Assembly: GCF_020966755.1 (NCBI RefSeq)
Contig: NZ_JAJKFT010000010.1
Coordinates: 2,630,720-2,694,719, forward strand
Direction: 5' to 3'
DNA: 64,000 nucleotides
Source of the DNA: Blastopirellula sediminis
GTDB taxonomy: Bacteria; Planctomycetota; Planctomycetia; Pirellulales; Pirellulaceae
Shown in pieces: positions 8,633-17,136 of this stretch. Position 1 is the stretch's first letter; every line of letters starts with the position of its first letter. A model generated the notes under the pieces. The model was not told where the DNA came from and made no database searches. It was given only the letters and a program-made list of their open reading frames with translations. The translations under genes and the position numbers were made by a program.

Positions 8633-9474
8633 TTCAGTTTGGGCCGCTGGGAAAAGAGAAGCCCGGGTTGCTGACCGCCGGCGGCGTGCGAAAAGATTTG
8701 AGCTCGGTCGTCGAGCGGTATGATCGCGACTTCTTCCAGGCGGGCGGATTGGCTCGCCTGGCGGAATTGGCCGGATCCCTCGATTCTTATCCTGACGTGC
8801 CGGAAGCAGTTCGTTGGGGCGCGCCGATTGCGCGACCGGGCAAAGTGATTTGCGTCGGGCTCAACTACGCCGACCACGCCAAAGAATCGGGGATGGCGAT
8901 TCCGGAAGAGCCGATCATCTTTTTCAAAGGGACCAACACAGTCGTCGGTCCGTATGACGAGGTGCTGATCCCGCGGAAGAGCGAAAAGACCGACTGGGAA
9001 GTCGAACTGGGCGTGGTGATCGGCAAAGAGGCTCGCTACCTGGACAGTGCCAGCGAGGCGGCCGCGTGCATCGCTGGCTACTGCATCTCGAACGACGTTT
9101 CGGAACGTCACTTCCAACTGGAACGTGGCGGCCAATGGGTCAAAGGAAAGAGCTGCGATACGTTCAATCCGCTTGGCCCGTTTATGGCGACGACCGATGA
9201 AATTGCGGACGTGAGTGACTTGGCGATGACGCTCGAAGTGAACGGCGAGCGGATGCAGACGGGCAATACGAAGACGATGATCTTCGATCCCTGCTTTGTG
9301 ATTCACTACTTGTCGCAGTTCATGACCCTGGAAGCCGGGGACCTGATCTCGACCGGCACTCCGCCGGGCGTTGGTCTGGGACTGAAGCCTCCCCGCTTCC
9401 TGAAAGCCGGGGACGTGATGACTCTGTCGATCGCCGGCTTGGGTGAGCAGCGGCAAGTCTGCAAAGACGCCTAG
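8623..9474 (+). CDS. Fumarylacetoacetate hydrolase family protein
   Basis: A 283-residue FAH-superfamily enzyme. The C-terminal catalytic fold starts near residue 70 (GKVICVGLNYADHAKESG). Metal-binding acidic residues lie in DWEVELGVVIG, and TGTPPGVGLG is the usual late loop. Family reactions include hydrolysis of 3-ketoacids, decarboxylation of oxo-dioates and 2,4-diketo-3-deoxy sugar acid hydrolysis. It is the second gene of the aminotransferase unit and probably processes the resulting oxo acid. A strong terminator follows. The specific substrate cannot be assigned. Confidence 0.88.
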   Translation: MQLIQFGPLGKEKPGLLTAGGVRKDLSSVVERYDRDFFQAGGLARLAELAGSLDSYPDVPEAVRWGAPIARPGKVICVGLNYADHAKESGMAIPEEPIIFFKGTNTVVGPYDEVLIPRKSEKTDWEVELGVVIGKEARYLDSASEAAACIAGYCISNDVSERHFQLERGGQWVKGKSCDTFNPLGPFMATTDEIADVSDLAMTLEVNGERMQTGNTKTMIFDPCFVIHYLSQFMTLEAGDLISTGTPPGVGLGLKPPRFLKAGDVMTLSIAGLGEQRQVCKDA

Positions 9475-9497
9475 TTGCGGATCACAAGAAGAAATAG

Positions 9498-9537
9498 AAA
9501 CGGGCTGCGACGCTTAATAAGTCGCAGCCCGTTTTTT
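9498..9537 (+). terminator. Rho-independent terminator after the FAH gene
   Basis: A perfect 14-base stem (AAACGGGCTGCGAC with its complement), a nine-base AT-rich loop and a run of T. It ends the aminotransferase-FAH unit. It sits between convergent genes and the reverse strand reads TTTCTATTTC after the stem, so it may also stop the long catabolic operon arriving from the right. Confidence 0.9.
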
Positions 9538-9545
9538 GTTTCGCC

Positions 9546-10757
9546 TTACTTATGCTCGGCGATCCACGCGGCCACGATTTCGTCGGCCGAACGCTTGTCG
9601 CCGCTGGGACGCGAGATAAACCGCAACTCTTTCCCGGCGATGATGCGAGCCGCCAGGTCGGCATACGCCGGATGCGAGTCGATCGGCAAGACCGGAACGA
9701 CGTCCCAGGCGGCTCCCTTGCTTTGCGGCAAGCTGTAATTTAGCACCCATTCGTAGTCGCGAATAAACTCTTCCTGCGAAGCTTCAATCGCTTTCGGAGG
9801 AAAGGGAGAAACGACCAGGTCCGGCTTCAGGCCGCGAACTTGCTTCGCCCACTCCGCTGCGGCGGCGATCGTTTGTTCTTCCGCCGGCCAAACGACGACG
9901 TCGAATTTCGCCTCCGGATAAAGCTTTCGAAACTGCGCCGGGATGATCGTGTCGAACGGCGGTGCGGCGACCAGTTTGACGGTCTCTCCCTTGGCGAGAC
10001 GACCAAGCGTCGTTTTCAGCGTCTCGATCGGCGGAGGAGTTTTGTCGAACTTCAGTGGACGCCCGACGATGGTTGAACCGATCAGCTCGGCGAATCGAAT
10101 GTGCCCGGTCATGTTTGGATGAATCTCATCGCTCATTAGGAGCGACCAGCCGACTGGATCGTCTTCGCGCAGCTGTTTCCAGCTGGTGAAGATGTCGACG
10201 ACCGGCAACTGAAGCTCGGCGGCGACGGCGCGGATCGCTTCGCTGTACTTCGCGACCTTCACTTCGGGCCGAGGTTCCGTTTCCGAAACGGCGTTGGGGG
10301 TGCAAAGAACCACTTCGGCGCCAACTTCCTGGCAGCGGCGAATGATCTCCCGCAGGTTCGGCGCAAACTCTTCAAACGGCGTGCGGGCCACATCGTTCAT
10401 CCCAAAGCCGATCACAACCAGGTTCGGTTCTTTCTTCAGAACGTCCCGCTCAATTCGCGCGAGGGCGTTCACGGTGGTGTGCCCACTGACGCCGGCGTTG
10501 ATCATTTCGAGTTTGGCGCCCGGATACGCTTGCTGCAGCAGGAGGCCGAGCATGTCGCACCAGGCTCGTTTGCTCCCAGAGTGATAGTAGACGCCGGTGA
10601 TGCTGTCGCCGAAACAAACGATCTTGGTCGGCTCACCGCTGGCCAGTCGCTGGCGCGATTTTTCCAGCTTGTCCTGGGCGAAGCTGTTCGTCGCGGCGAT
10701 GAGGGTAACGGCAATCAGCAGCGCAGCGCGCAGCGAAGTGCGAAAAGGAGTGGACAT
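9546..10757 (-). CDS. Exported SGNH/GDSL hydrolase with a degenerate second half
   Basis: A 403-residue exported protein; residues 1-28 are a signal peptide ending SFAQ. The N-terminal domain (about 40-235) has all SGNH blocks: FGDSITG, GVSGHTTV, GFGMND and SDEIHPN with the catalytic Asp and His. Such enzymes deacetylate or cut esters on carbohydrates. The C-terminal 160 residues look like a second, decayed copy: RLAKGETVKLVAAPPF, YPEAKFDVVVWP and LKPDLVVSPF line up with RLASGEPTKIVCFGDS, YPGAKLEMINAG and KEPNLVVIGF, but without Ser, Asn or Asp-His. It is last in a long catabolic gene run. Confidence 0.85.
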   Translation of the reverse strand: MSTPFRTSLRAALLIAVTLIAATNSFAQDKLEKSRQRLASGEPTKIVCFGDSITGVYYHSGSKRAWCDMLGLLLQQAYPGAKLEMINAGVSGHTTVNALARIERDVLKKEPNLVVIGFGMNDVARTPFEEFAPNLREIIRRCQEVGAEVVLCTPNAVSETEPRPEVKVAKYSEAIRAVAAELQLPVVDIFTSWKQLREDDPVGWSLLMSDEIHPNMTGHIRFAELIGSTIVGRPLKFDKTPPPIETLKTTLGRLAKGETVKLVAAPPFDTIIPAQFRKLYPEAKFDVVVWPAEEQTIAAAAEWAKQVRGLKPDLVVSPFPPKAIEASQEEFIRDYEWVLNYSLPQSKGAAWDVVPVLPIDSHPAYADLAARIIAGKELRFISRPSGDKRSADEIVAAWIAEHK

Positions 10758-10809
10758 GCGTCTCTTCGGCGGGAAAGGCGAATGGGTGGGAAGATGCTTC
10801 GAGCGACGC

Positions 10810-11670
10810 TTACGCGTTCGTTCCTAGCATAGTCAATGCTTGCGCCGCGCGAATCCGGACATCGAGGTTTTCGTCTTCCAGCAATTCGGTGAGGACCGGC
10901 AGTGCCGCGGAGATATTCGAGTGCCCGCAGAATTCGGCGGCGTAGACGCGAACCATCGGATCTTCGTGCTTCAGATCGGCTTGCAGCGCCGTTTTACCAT
11001 CTGCGTCGCCAAAGCGGGCCAGCGCGGCGTGAAAGTAAACGAGGTGCTGCGGATTGGTGATCGACTTGGCACGCTCGCGCAGGGCGGCGAGATCGCTGGA
11101 ATCGCCGCTGACCGCCATCGTCCAAGCGGCCAGGCGAGCCATGTTGTCATCGTCGCCGATCAGGAAGTCGTGAATGCGAAGTTTCGCTTCGCTGTCGCCA
11201 TGTTGGGCCAAGGCCGCGGCCGCGAGCAGTTGCTTGATCGGCAGTGTTTCATCGGCCAAATGTTGGCGGAGGAGCTTGCCGTCCCCCATCTGGCGAATCT
11301 TGAACAGCGACTCGCAGGCATGGTTATGACCGTACGGATCGTCGCTGCCGAGCACTTCCCATAACGTGGCGACCGCCGACTCGTCGCCGGCGCGAAACAG
11401 TTCACGAGCGACGCCGCAGCGATGTTGGGCGTCTTGGACGTTCGGCAGCTTTGGTGTGAGGGCGGAGCGCACTTCTTCGCCGTAACCAGCCAGGGTCAGC
11501 GCTTCGGCGGCGTGCATCGAAGGCCAGAATTGATCGCTGGTGAGTCCATCTCGCAGGGTTTGCATGCAACGGTTCCGAGTTTCAGGAGAAAGGAGAGTCG
11601 GCGCATCGGCCCACGCAGGCGTTGCGACCAACAGCAGCGCCGCCGTCGCGAATGTTTTGATCGCTTGCAT
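10810..11670 (-). CDS. Exported HEAT-repeat protein
   Basis: A 286-residue protein with a signal peptide (residues 1-21, ending ATPAWA). It is a solenoid of about seven HEAT-like repeats, the last of them clear (DVRIRAAQALTMLG, MVRVYAAEFCGH). No catalytic motif is present. It follows the threonine-synthase-like gene in the same direction. A similar HEAT protein lies in the partner catabolic operon (29.5-30.4 kb). A periplasmic scaffold role is a guess. Confidence 0.82.
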   Translation of the reverse strand: MQAIKTFATAALLLVATPAWADAPTLLSPETRNRCMQTLRDGLTSDQFWPSMHAAEALTLAGYGEEVRSALTPKLPNVQDAQHRCGVARELFRAGDESAVATLWEVLGSDDPYGHNHACESLFKIRQMGDGKLLRQHLADETLPIKQLLAAAALAQHGDSEAKLRIHDFLIGDDDNMARLAAWTMAVSGDSSDLAALRERAKSITNPQHLVYFHAALARFGDADGKTALQADLKHEDPMVRVYAAEFCGHSNISAALPVLTELLEDENLDVRIRAAQALTMLGTNA

Positions 11671-11698
11671 CAGTCTTGGTCCTTCGCGGTGGTGAACA

Positions 11699-12760
11699 TT
11701 AGCTTTTTGACGTCGCTGGGAAACGCTCTTCCCATTCTTCCAACGTGACCGTTTCGCAATCGCTCGCGCCGATCATCGCATCGACCGACGCGAGGTCTTT
11801 GAAGCCAGAGCCGGTTACCAGGCAAACGACCGTCGAGTTCAGCGAAACGGTGCCGTCGGCGATCGCTTGTTTTAGCCCGGTCAGAGGAACGGCGCCGGCC
11901 GGTTCAGAGAAGATCCCTTCCAGCTGAGCCAGTTCTTTCTGCGACTCATAGATGGATGCGTCTTCTACAGAGTGACCGGTTCCGCCGCTGTCGCGACATG
12001 CGGCGATGACTGCGTCTCCGTCGATCACGGACGCGACTTGAAGGCCGCTGATCTTCGTCGTGCAGGCGACCGCTTGGGCTTGTTGCGATCCACGGCGGAG
12101 CGGTCCGGCGATCGTGTCGTTGCCGATCGGTTGCACACAGTGGATTTTCGGCGCGACGTCGAGCATGCGAACGTTGAACGCAGTCCGGAATCCGCGCGCG
12201 ACCGCAAGCGTTAGGCCGCCGCCGCCGGCACAGGAGAAGACGTGATCGGCCCGTTGGTTCAGGGCGGCAAGTTGTGCGGCGATTTCGTGGCCGATCGCCT
12301 CGACGCCGCTCATGCCGACGGGACTGTATTTGTACGCGCTGACTTGCAGTTGAGCCTCTGGCTGCTGGCCAAGTTGCTGTAGCGACTCGAGGACCGCCTC
12401 GGTCACTTGCGGGTCATGGCCGAAGCCACGAATCTTTTTGATCTCGGCGCCGTAGGCCATCATCTGACGCAACTTGCCGCTTGGCGCCCCGTCGACGATG
12501 GCGATCGAACAGGCCATTCCTGCGGCGGCGGCGTAGGCGGCAAGCGCAGATCCGGTGTTGCCGCTCGACGTCGCGATCACGTGCCGTTTCCCGTTGCGTC
12601 GCATGTCAGAGATCGCCGCGGCGGCGAAGCGATCTTTGTACGAGCCGGTTGGACTGACCGTTTCTAGCTTGAAGTACAGATCGCGGAGGCCGAGCGCCGG
12701 TCCGATCTGCTGCGAGCGGACCAGCGGCGTGTTTCCCTCTCCGAGCGAAATTGGATCCAT
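11699..12760 (-). CDS. Threonine synthase-like PLP lyase
   Basis: A 353-residue fold-type II PLP enzyme. It has the short-form threonine synthase layout: LGEGNTPLV at the start, the PLP lysine in TGSYKDRFA, the phosphate loop SSGNTGSA and a glycine-rich CAGGGGLTLA. Biosynthetic threonine synthase makes threonine from O-phosphohomoserine; neighbours here are catabolic, so a dehydratase or beta-elimination role on a hydroxy-amino acid is as likely. The ATG beginning MDPISLGEG is preferred over a TTG five codons upstream, though neither has a strong ribosome binding site. Confidence 0.82.
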   Translation of the reverse strand: MDPISLGEGNTPLVRSQQIGPALGLRDLYFKLETVSPTGSYKDRFAAAAISDMRRNGKRHVIATSSGNTGSALAAYAAAAGMACSIAIVDGAPSGKLRQMMAYGAEIKKIRGFGHDPQVTEAVLESLQQLGQQPEAQLQVSAYKYSPVGMSGVEAIGHEIAAQLAALNQRADHVFSCAGGGGLTLAVARGFRTAFNVRMLDVAPKIHCVQPIGNDTIAGPLRRGSQQAQAVACTTKISGLQVASVIDGDAVIAACRDSGGTGHSVEDASIYESQKELAQLEGIFSEPAGAVPLTGLKQAIADGTVSLNSTVVCLVTGSGFKDLASVDAMIGASDCETVTLEEWEERFPATSKS

Positions 12761-12784
12761 AGCGTTGCGACTCAAGTCAGGGGA

Positions 12785-13603
12785 TTAGGGAGAGGGAAAC
12801 TCGTGCGGGAATTGTTTCCGTTTCAGCGAATAAGGAGTCGCCTGGTGATTCCAGCCCCCGTCCATTTCGAGACAGGCTCCGGTCAGGTAACTCGCGTCGT
12901 CGCTCGCGAGCATCGCAATCGACCGAGCTATCTCGTCAGCCTGAGCGAAGCGCTGCAGCGGAATCATATCTTCGGCATAGCGGCGAAGCAGCGCGCTGAC
13001 GTCTTCGCCGTCACTCGAAACGTAATCAGCGCTCATCTCGGTGTCGATCGCTCCGAGGTTGAGACTGAGCACACGAATGCCGACCGGCCCATACAGCGCG
13101 GCTAACTCATAGGCGAGCGAGTCGAGTCCCCCCTTGGCGGCGATATAGGCGGGGCAAATTCCTGGCGCCAGTTTCGACTGGATGCTCGAGACATTCAGAA
13201 TCACCCCGCGGCGGGCCGGTTCCATCGCCGCCGCGCACCACTTCGCCAAAAAGGCGGGCGCGGTCAGACAAACCCGCAGCGTCTGATCCCACTCGTCCGC
13301 TTCGATCTGCCGCATCGTGCCGATCTTTCGCCAGGCGGCGTTGTTCACGAGAACGTCAATGCGGCCGAAACGATCGGCCGCTTGATCGACCGCCGAACGA
13401 GCAAACTGCAGGTCGGCCAGATCGCCGGCACAGACGTGCGACTCGCTCCCCAACGCTGCGATCTCGGTCGCCAATTGTTCCAGGCGTTCGGCGTTGCGAG
13501 CTACGAGCACGCAAGCATATCCGCGACGCGCGAACTCCAAAGCGGTTTGGGAGCCGATTCCTTGCGACGCGCCAGTTACAAACGCCACCGGTCGATCAGG
13601 CAT
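12785..13603 (-). CDS. SDR family NAD(P)-dependent oxidoreductase
   Basis: A 272-residue classical short-chain dehydrogenase. The cofactor motif TGASQGIG lies near residue 11, NNAAW near 90, catalytic Ser in NVSSIQ and the YxxxK pair in CPAYIAAKGGL. It probably oxidises a hydroxy acid or sugar. Its start overlaps the end of the aspartoacylase gene by eight bases. It is one of two SDRs in this 22-kb block, the other being in the GntR/LacI-led operon. Substrate is not determined. Confidence 0.9.
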   Translation of the reverse strand: MPDRPVAFVTGASQGIGSQTALEFARRGYACVLVARNAERLEQLATEIAALGSESHVCAGDLADLQFARSAVDQAADRFGRIDVLVNNAAWRKIGTMRQIEADEWDQTLRVCLTAPAFLAKWCAAAMEPARRGVILNVSSIQSKLAPGICPAYIAAKGGLDSLAYELAALYGPVGIRVLSLNLGAIDTEMSADYVSSDGEDVSALLRRYAEDMIPLQRFAQADEIARSIAMLASDDASYLTGACLEMDGGWNHQATPYSLKRKQFPHEFPSP

Positions 13604-14510
13604 GCGGCGTCTCCTTGTCGTCAGGTAGTTCGAGAATCACCGCCAGGCAGTCTCCGTCATTGACTGCCGGCAAGACGCGGCGGGTAATCAGACGTCCCTG
13701 TTGCGTCGAGCAGATGCTGGTCGATTCGTTCGATTGGATGTCGTAGATCCGCCCTAGCTCATCGCCGGGAGAAACCATCGCGTCGAGCGGCGCCGTCGTT
13801 TCATAATAGCCCGCGACCGGGGCCGGGTAGTTGATCTGCAGGTGCCCGCTCGCTTCGCGCTGATCTTCAATCACGCAGCGGTCGATTTCGACCGGTTCTT
13901 GCGGCGGGATCATATTCAACTCGGCCATCACGCACAGACAACCTTTGACGTAATCATCAACGCCGGCAGCGCGGCAACCGGCCCCTCCGCCCCATTCGGC
14001 GTAGATCGCAGGGACGTTCGCATCGCGAGCCGCCGAGAGAGAACGCCCGTCGAGCCGCGACGAGGTCCCCCAAACAATCGGCAGTCCAAACGCATGGGCC
14101 ATCCGGCGCTGCGTTTCCAACGTCGCTTCATTGGAGACGAGCATGTAGCCGACGAGCGGCGAGATTTCGAGCGCCAGTCCGCCGGTATGGAGATCGATCA
14201 GGTAGTCGGCCGCTTCGATCAATTGGTTGACGGCGAAGGCGATTTGCTCGGTAGGCGTTCCATCGCGTGATCCCGGAAAGGTGCGTGCGAGATCCAGGCC
14301 GTCAGGACCCGTTCGACTGCGACCGACAAACGCCGGCTGGTTTGCGATCGGTACCAACGTCACCTTGCCGTGCAGTTGATCACGATCGATCAATGCGGCA
14401 AGTCGCCGAACGGCGACGATCGGTTCGTATTCGTCGCCATGCACGCCGGCCATGATCAATAGGTGCGGGCCAGCGGTGGCGCCGACTATTTCAATGCGAT
14501 ATGGATTCAT
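13596..14510 (-). CDS. Succinylglutamate desuccinylase/aspartoacylase family
   Basis: A 304-residue zinc hydrolase of the AstE/AspA family. Ligands and catalytic residues are visible: GVHGDEYEP, the third zinc ligand in LIDLHTGG and the late glutamate in YAEWGGG. The C terminus folds into a barrel. Members remove N-acyl groups from amino acids or cleave related amides. The start is the ATG in MNPYRIEIVG; it overlaps the symporter gene by four bases (ATGA), so the frame's long upstream extension through the symporter is spurious. Neighbouring uptake and lyase genes suggest deacylation of an imported compound. Confidence 0.88.
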   Translation of the reverse strand: MNPYRIEIVGATAGPHLLIMAGVHGDEYEPIVAVRRLAALIDRDQLHGKVTLVPIANQPAFVGRSRTGPDGLDLARTFPGSRDGTPTEQIAFAVNQLIEAADYLIDLHTGGLALEISPLVGYMLVSNEATLETQRRMAHAFGLPIVWGTSSRLDGRSLSAARDANVPAIYAEWGGGAGCRAAGVDDYVKGCLCVMAELNMIPPQEPVEIDRCVIEDQREASGHLQINYPAPVAGYYETTAPLDAMVSPGDELGRIYDIQSNESTSICSTQQGRLITRRVLPAVNDGDCLAVILELPDDKETPHA

Positions 14511-16171
14511 CCAACTGAGGAATCGAAGGAAGGGGTAGGGGATGGTTGCGAATGCTCCTGCTCGAGCGCGTTTTGGGCGTCGAGGGGAGTTAGCGTATAA
14601 ATAGTCAAGCCGGTTAGGTCGCGCTGCGGTGAGGGAACGAGTCGACTGACAAGGTAGCCGACCAGGAAGCAGGTGAGCGTACCGGCCGCGCCAGCCAGAT
14701 AAACGTGCAGCGTCGAATCCAATTGCACGACGGCGGTCGCGGCGGCGCCAGCGGCAAGTCCGACCAGCGCGCCAATCCAATGGCCGCGAGTGGTGAAGAT
14801 CGCCAACAGGAACAAGCCCGAAAGTCCGCCGCCGAGCATGCCGAGCATCAGGTTGAAGTAGTCGAACAGCGACGTGATCTGCGAGACCGCCATGGTGAGG
14901 GCCATCGACGTGCCGAGGACGCCGATCAATAGCGTGAGCCCGCGGGCGACGCGGATTTCGGTTTCCGGTTTGGCAGGTCCACGAAGACGGAGCCAGAAGT
15001 CGTTCACCACCGCGGATGCGATCGAGTTCATGCTCGAATCGAGGGAGCTCATCGCGGCGGCGAAGATCGCGGCGATTACCAGCCCGGCAATGCCTGCTGG
15101 AAGTTGATGCATGACGAACCAAGGGACCGCCTGATCGACTTGAGCGGGAGCGGTCGCATCGGGATGCGTTTGGTAGAAGCCCCAAAGCGCCGTCCCCAAC
15201 AGCAGGAACAGCACGCCGGTCGGGATCGTCATCAGGCCATTGAGCCAGATGCTGCGAGCAGCCGCCGATTCGTCGCGGGTCGTCAGATAACGCTGCACGA
15301 CCGTTTGATCGGTGGTGTAAGCGATCAGGTTGATGAAGAAGAAACCGACCACCAGTACCCAGGTCGACGGTTGACCAGGATCGGTTGACCAGTGGAACAT
15401 CGTCAGTTTGTTGGATTCGGCGGCAATGTCAAAAAGCTGCACTGGCCCGCCAATTTCCAGAAGGGAAACGATCAGGCAGAGGAGGGCGCCGCCGATCAAA
15501 ACGATCACCTGAACGACATCGGTCCAGATCACCGCTTCGATCCCGCCGAGCACCGTGTAGGTCGTCGCCAGGACGCCCATCAGGATGACCGCGGCAAGCA
15601 GATTACAGCCGGTCGTCGCCGAGATCGCCGCGGCCGGCAGCAGCAGGACAATTCCCATCCGGCCGACTTGAAACGCGATGAAAATCAAGCTGGCGATCAG
15701 GCGTACGGCGACGTGAAAACGCCGCTCGAGGTACTCGTACGCGGTTTGCACTTTCAGCCGACGGAACAGCGGCAAGTAAAAGCGGATGACCAGCGGCGCC
15801 AACAGGAGCGTCGTCCAGCCGCCGACGATCTTCGTCCAGTTTCCGTCCGGAGTGAAAGCGATTGCGGGGACCGCCATGAAGGTGATCGCCGAAAGCTGGG
15901 TGCCGTAGATCGAAAGTCCCGCCGCCCACCAGGGAATTCGTCCACCGGCTAGAAAGAAATCTTCGCTTGACGATTCGCCGCGCGAGAAGTAACCGCCGAT
16001 CCCGACCATCGCCCCCAGATAAGCGATCAGCACCGCCCAGTTGAGCCAGCCGAACTGCGGCGCCACGGTTGCGGAGGCGGCCTGCGGATCTTCGGCGCAA
16101 GCGACGGTCGCCGTCGCCAACAACAGCAGCGGCGTCAGAAAGGGAACGACGGTAGCGGAGGAAAACTTCAA
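14507..16171 (-). CDS. Sodium:solute symporter (SSS family)
   Basis: About 554 residues with some 13-14 hydrophobic segments in an SSS/SLC5 arrangement. The family start (WAVLIAYLGAMVGIGGYF) is followed by SSEDFFLAGGRIPWWAAGLS and the sodium-site helix. Related carriers import sugars, sialic acid, proline or pantothenate with Na+. A TTG start (MKFSSATVV) just after the DHDPS stop is best: it yields a signal-like N terminus, but no good ribosome binding site precedes it. The frame extends upstream into the DHDPS gene, which I reject. Substrate is inferred to be the catabolic block's nutrient. Confidence 0.88.
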   Translation of the reverse strand: MKFSSATVVPFLTPLLLLATATVACAEDPQAASATVAPQFGWLNWAVLIAYLGAMVGIGGYFSRGESSSEDFFLAGGRIPWWAAGLSIYGTQLSAITFMAVPAIAFTPDGNWTKIVGGWTTLLLAPLVIRFYLPLFRRLKVQTAYEYLERRFHVAVRLIASLIFIAFQVGRMGIVLLLPAAAISATTGCNLLAAVILMGVLATTYTVLGGIEAVIWTDVVQVIVLIGGALLCLIVSLLEIGGPVQLFDIAAESNKLTMFHWSTDPGQPSTWVLVVGFFFINLIAYTTDQTVVQRYLTTRDESAAARSIWLNGLMTIPTGVLFLLLGTALWGFYQTHPDATAPAQVDQAVPWFVMHQLPAGIAGLVIAAIFAAAMSSLDSSMNSIASAVVNDFWLRLRGPAKPETEIRVARGLTLLIGVLGTSMALTMAVSQITSLFDYFNLMLGMLGGGLSGLFLLAIFTTRGHWIGALVGLAAGAAATAVVQLDSTLHVYLAGAAGTLTCFLVGYLVSRLVPSPQRDLTGLTIYTLTPLDAQNALEQEHSQPSPTPSFDSSVG

Positions 16172-16185
16172 TTTGGTTCTACGGT

Positions 16186-17094
16186 CTAGGTCGATTTGGC
16201 GACGGCAAGCTTTAGTTCGTTGGCGATCACGCGATGGATTGTCGGATTGCTCAAGAACGCTTCTTTTTCCTCCGCCGAAAGTTGATAGTACGGTTCCGGC
16301 GCCATCAGTCCTTCCGTTCCCATCTCGTTCATGACGCAAGTGACCGCGCCAAAGAGGTGCTTTGCCCGAATAACTTCCAGGAAGCTGTTAAGATCGGCTT
16401 GCAAGCTGGCGGCCTCTTCCCACTCGCCCCGATCGGCGGCGTCAGCGAGCGCGCGACTTTGATTCGGGAAGATCGCGAACAAGCCGTCGAGGTTATCCGG
16501 TACCCCCAAGCGAACCAGATCGGCGACCCGTTCCGGTTGCGCCGGCACGACGCGCGTCTTGCCCCCGAAACGTTCCCACAATTCGACGGTCCATTCCCAG
16601 GTCCGCGTGCATTTCAAACCATGAATGTTGGGATGCGCGACGACCTGCTCGATTAACTCCATCGAAAGGGCCGTGCCGGTCAAGCCAGGCAAGTCATACA
16701 GGAACAGCGGCTTGTTGGCGGCGTCGGCCAGGTTCAAGTAATAGCGAAGCAGTTCCTCTTCGTCGAACTTCATCAAATAGGGAGTCAGAATGACGAGCCC
16801 GTCGACCGGCTGTCGCTCCGCGATGCGAATTCGCTCCAGCGTCCGCTGATACCCGGCGTCGCCGACGCCAACCCATAGTTCCGTGCGACCGGCGACGATG
16901 CCGACGCTTTCGTCGATCAGTCGCTGGTAGGTCGCATCGGTTTGCAGTTGCATCAGTCCCATCGTCCCGGCGACCAGCAGGCCGTCGATGCCGGCGGCGA
17001 TTTGCGCCTCGATATGGGCGGCGAGTCCCGCGACGTGGAGATCGCCGTTGAAATCAACCGGGGTACAGATGGCGGAGATTAGGCGTGTGGGCAT
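16186..17094 (-). CDS. Dihydrodipicolinate synthase/N-acetylneuraminate lyase family
   Basis: A 302-residue class I aldolase barrel. The Schiff-base lysine is in HGLKCTRT and the catalytic tyrosine in FLYDLPGLTG. The usual GTTGE loop reads GTMGL, so this is not a housekeeping DapA. Candidates are N-acetylneuraminate lyase, 2-keto-3-deoxy sugar acid aldolase or a dehydratase. The sialidase-like gene directly upstream and the Na+ symporter downstream favour a sugar-acid or nonulosonic acid lyase, but this is inference. It lies 14 bases before the symporter start. Confidence 0.85.
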   Translation of the reverse strand: MPTRLISAICTPVDFNGDLHVAGLAAHIEAQIAAGIDGLLVAGTMGLMQLQTDATYQRLIDESVGIVAGRTELWVGVGDAGYQRTLERIRIAERQPVDGLVILTPYLMKFDEEELLRYYLNLADAANKPLFLYDLPGLTGTALSMELIEQVVAHPNIHGLKCTRTWEWTVELWERFGGKTRVVPAQPERVADLVRLGVPDNLDGLFAIFPNQSRALADAADRGEWEEAASLQADLNSFLEVIRAKHLFGAVTCVMNEMGTEGLMAPEPYYQLSAEEKEAFLSNPTIHRVIANELKLAVAKST

Positions 17095-17136
17095 TGCGTG
17101 CGTATTTCTATCGAAGTGGAAATAATCAGGAAGGGG

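Noticed and set aside
13596-15185. Possible fusion of a longer protein to the aspartoacylase
   Set aside because: The extra 225 residues overlap the symporter gene out of frame and are arginine-rich; the ATG overlapping the symporter stop explains the gene.
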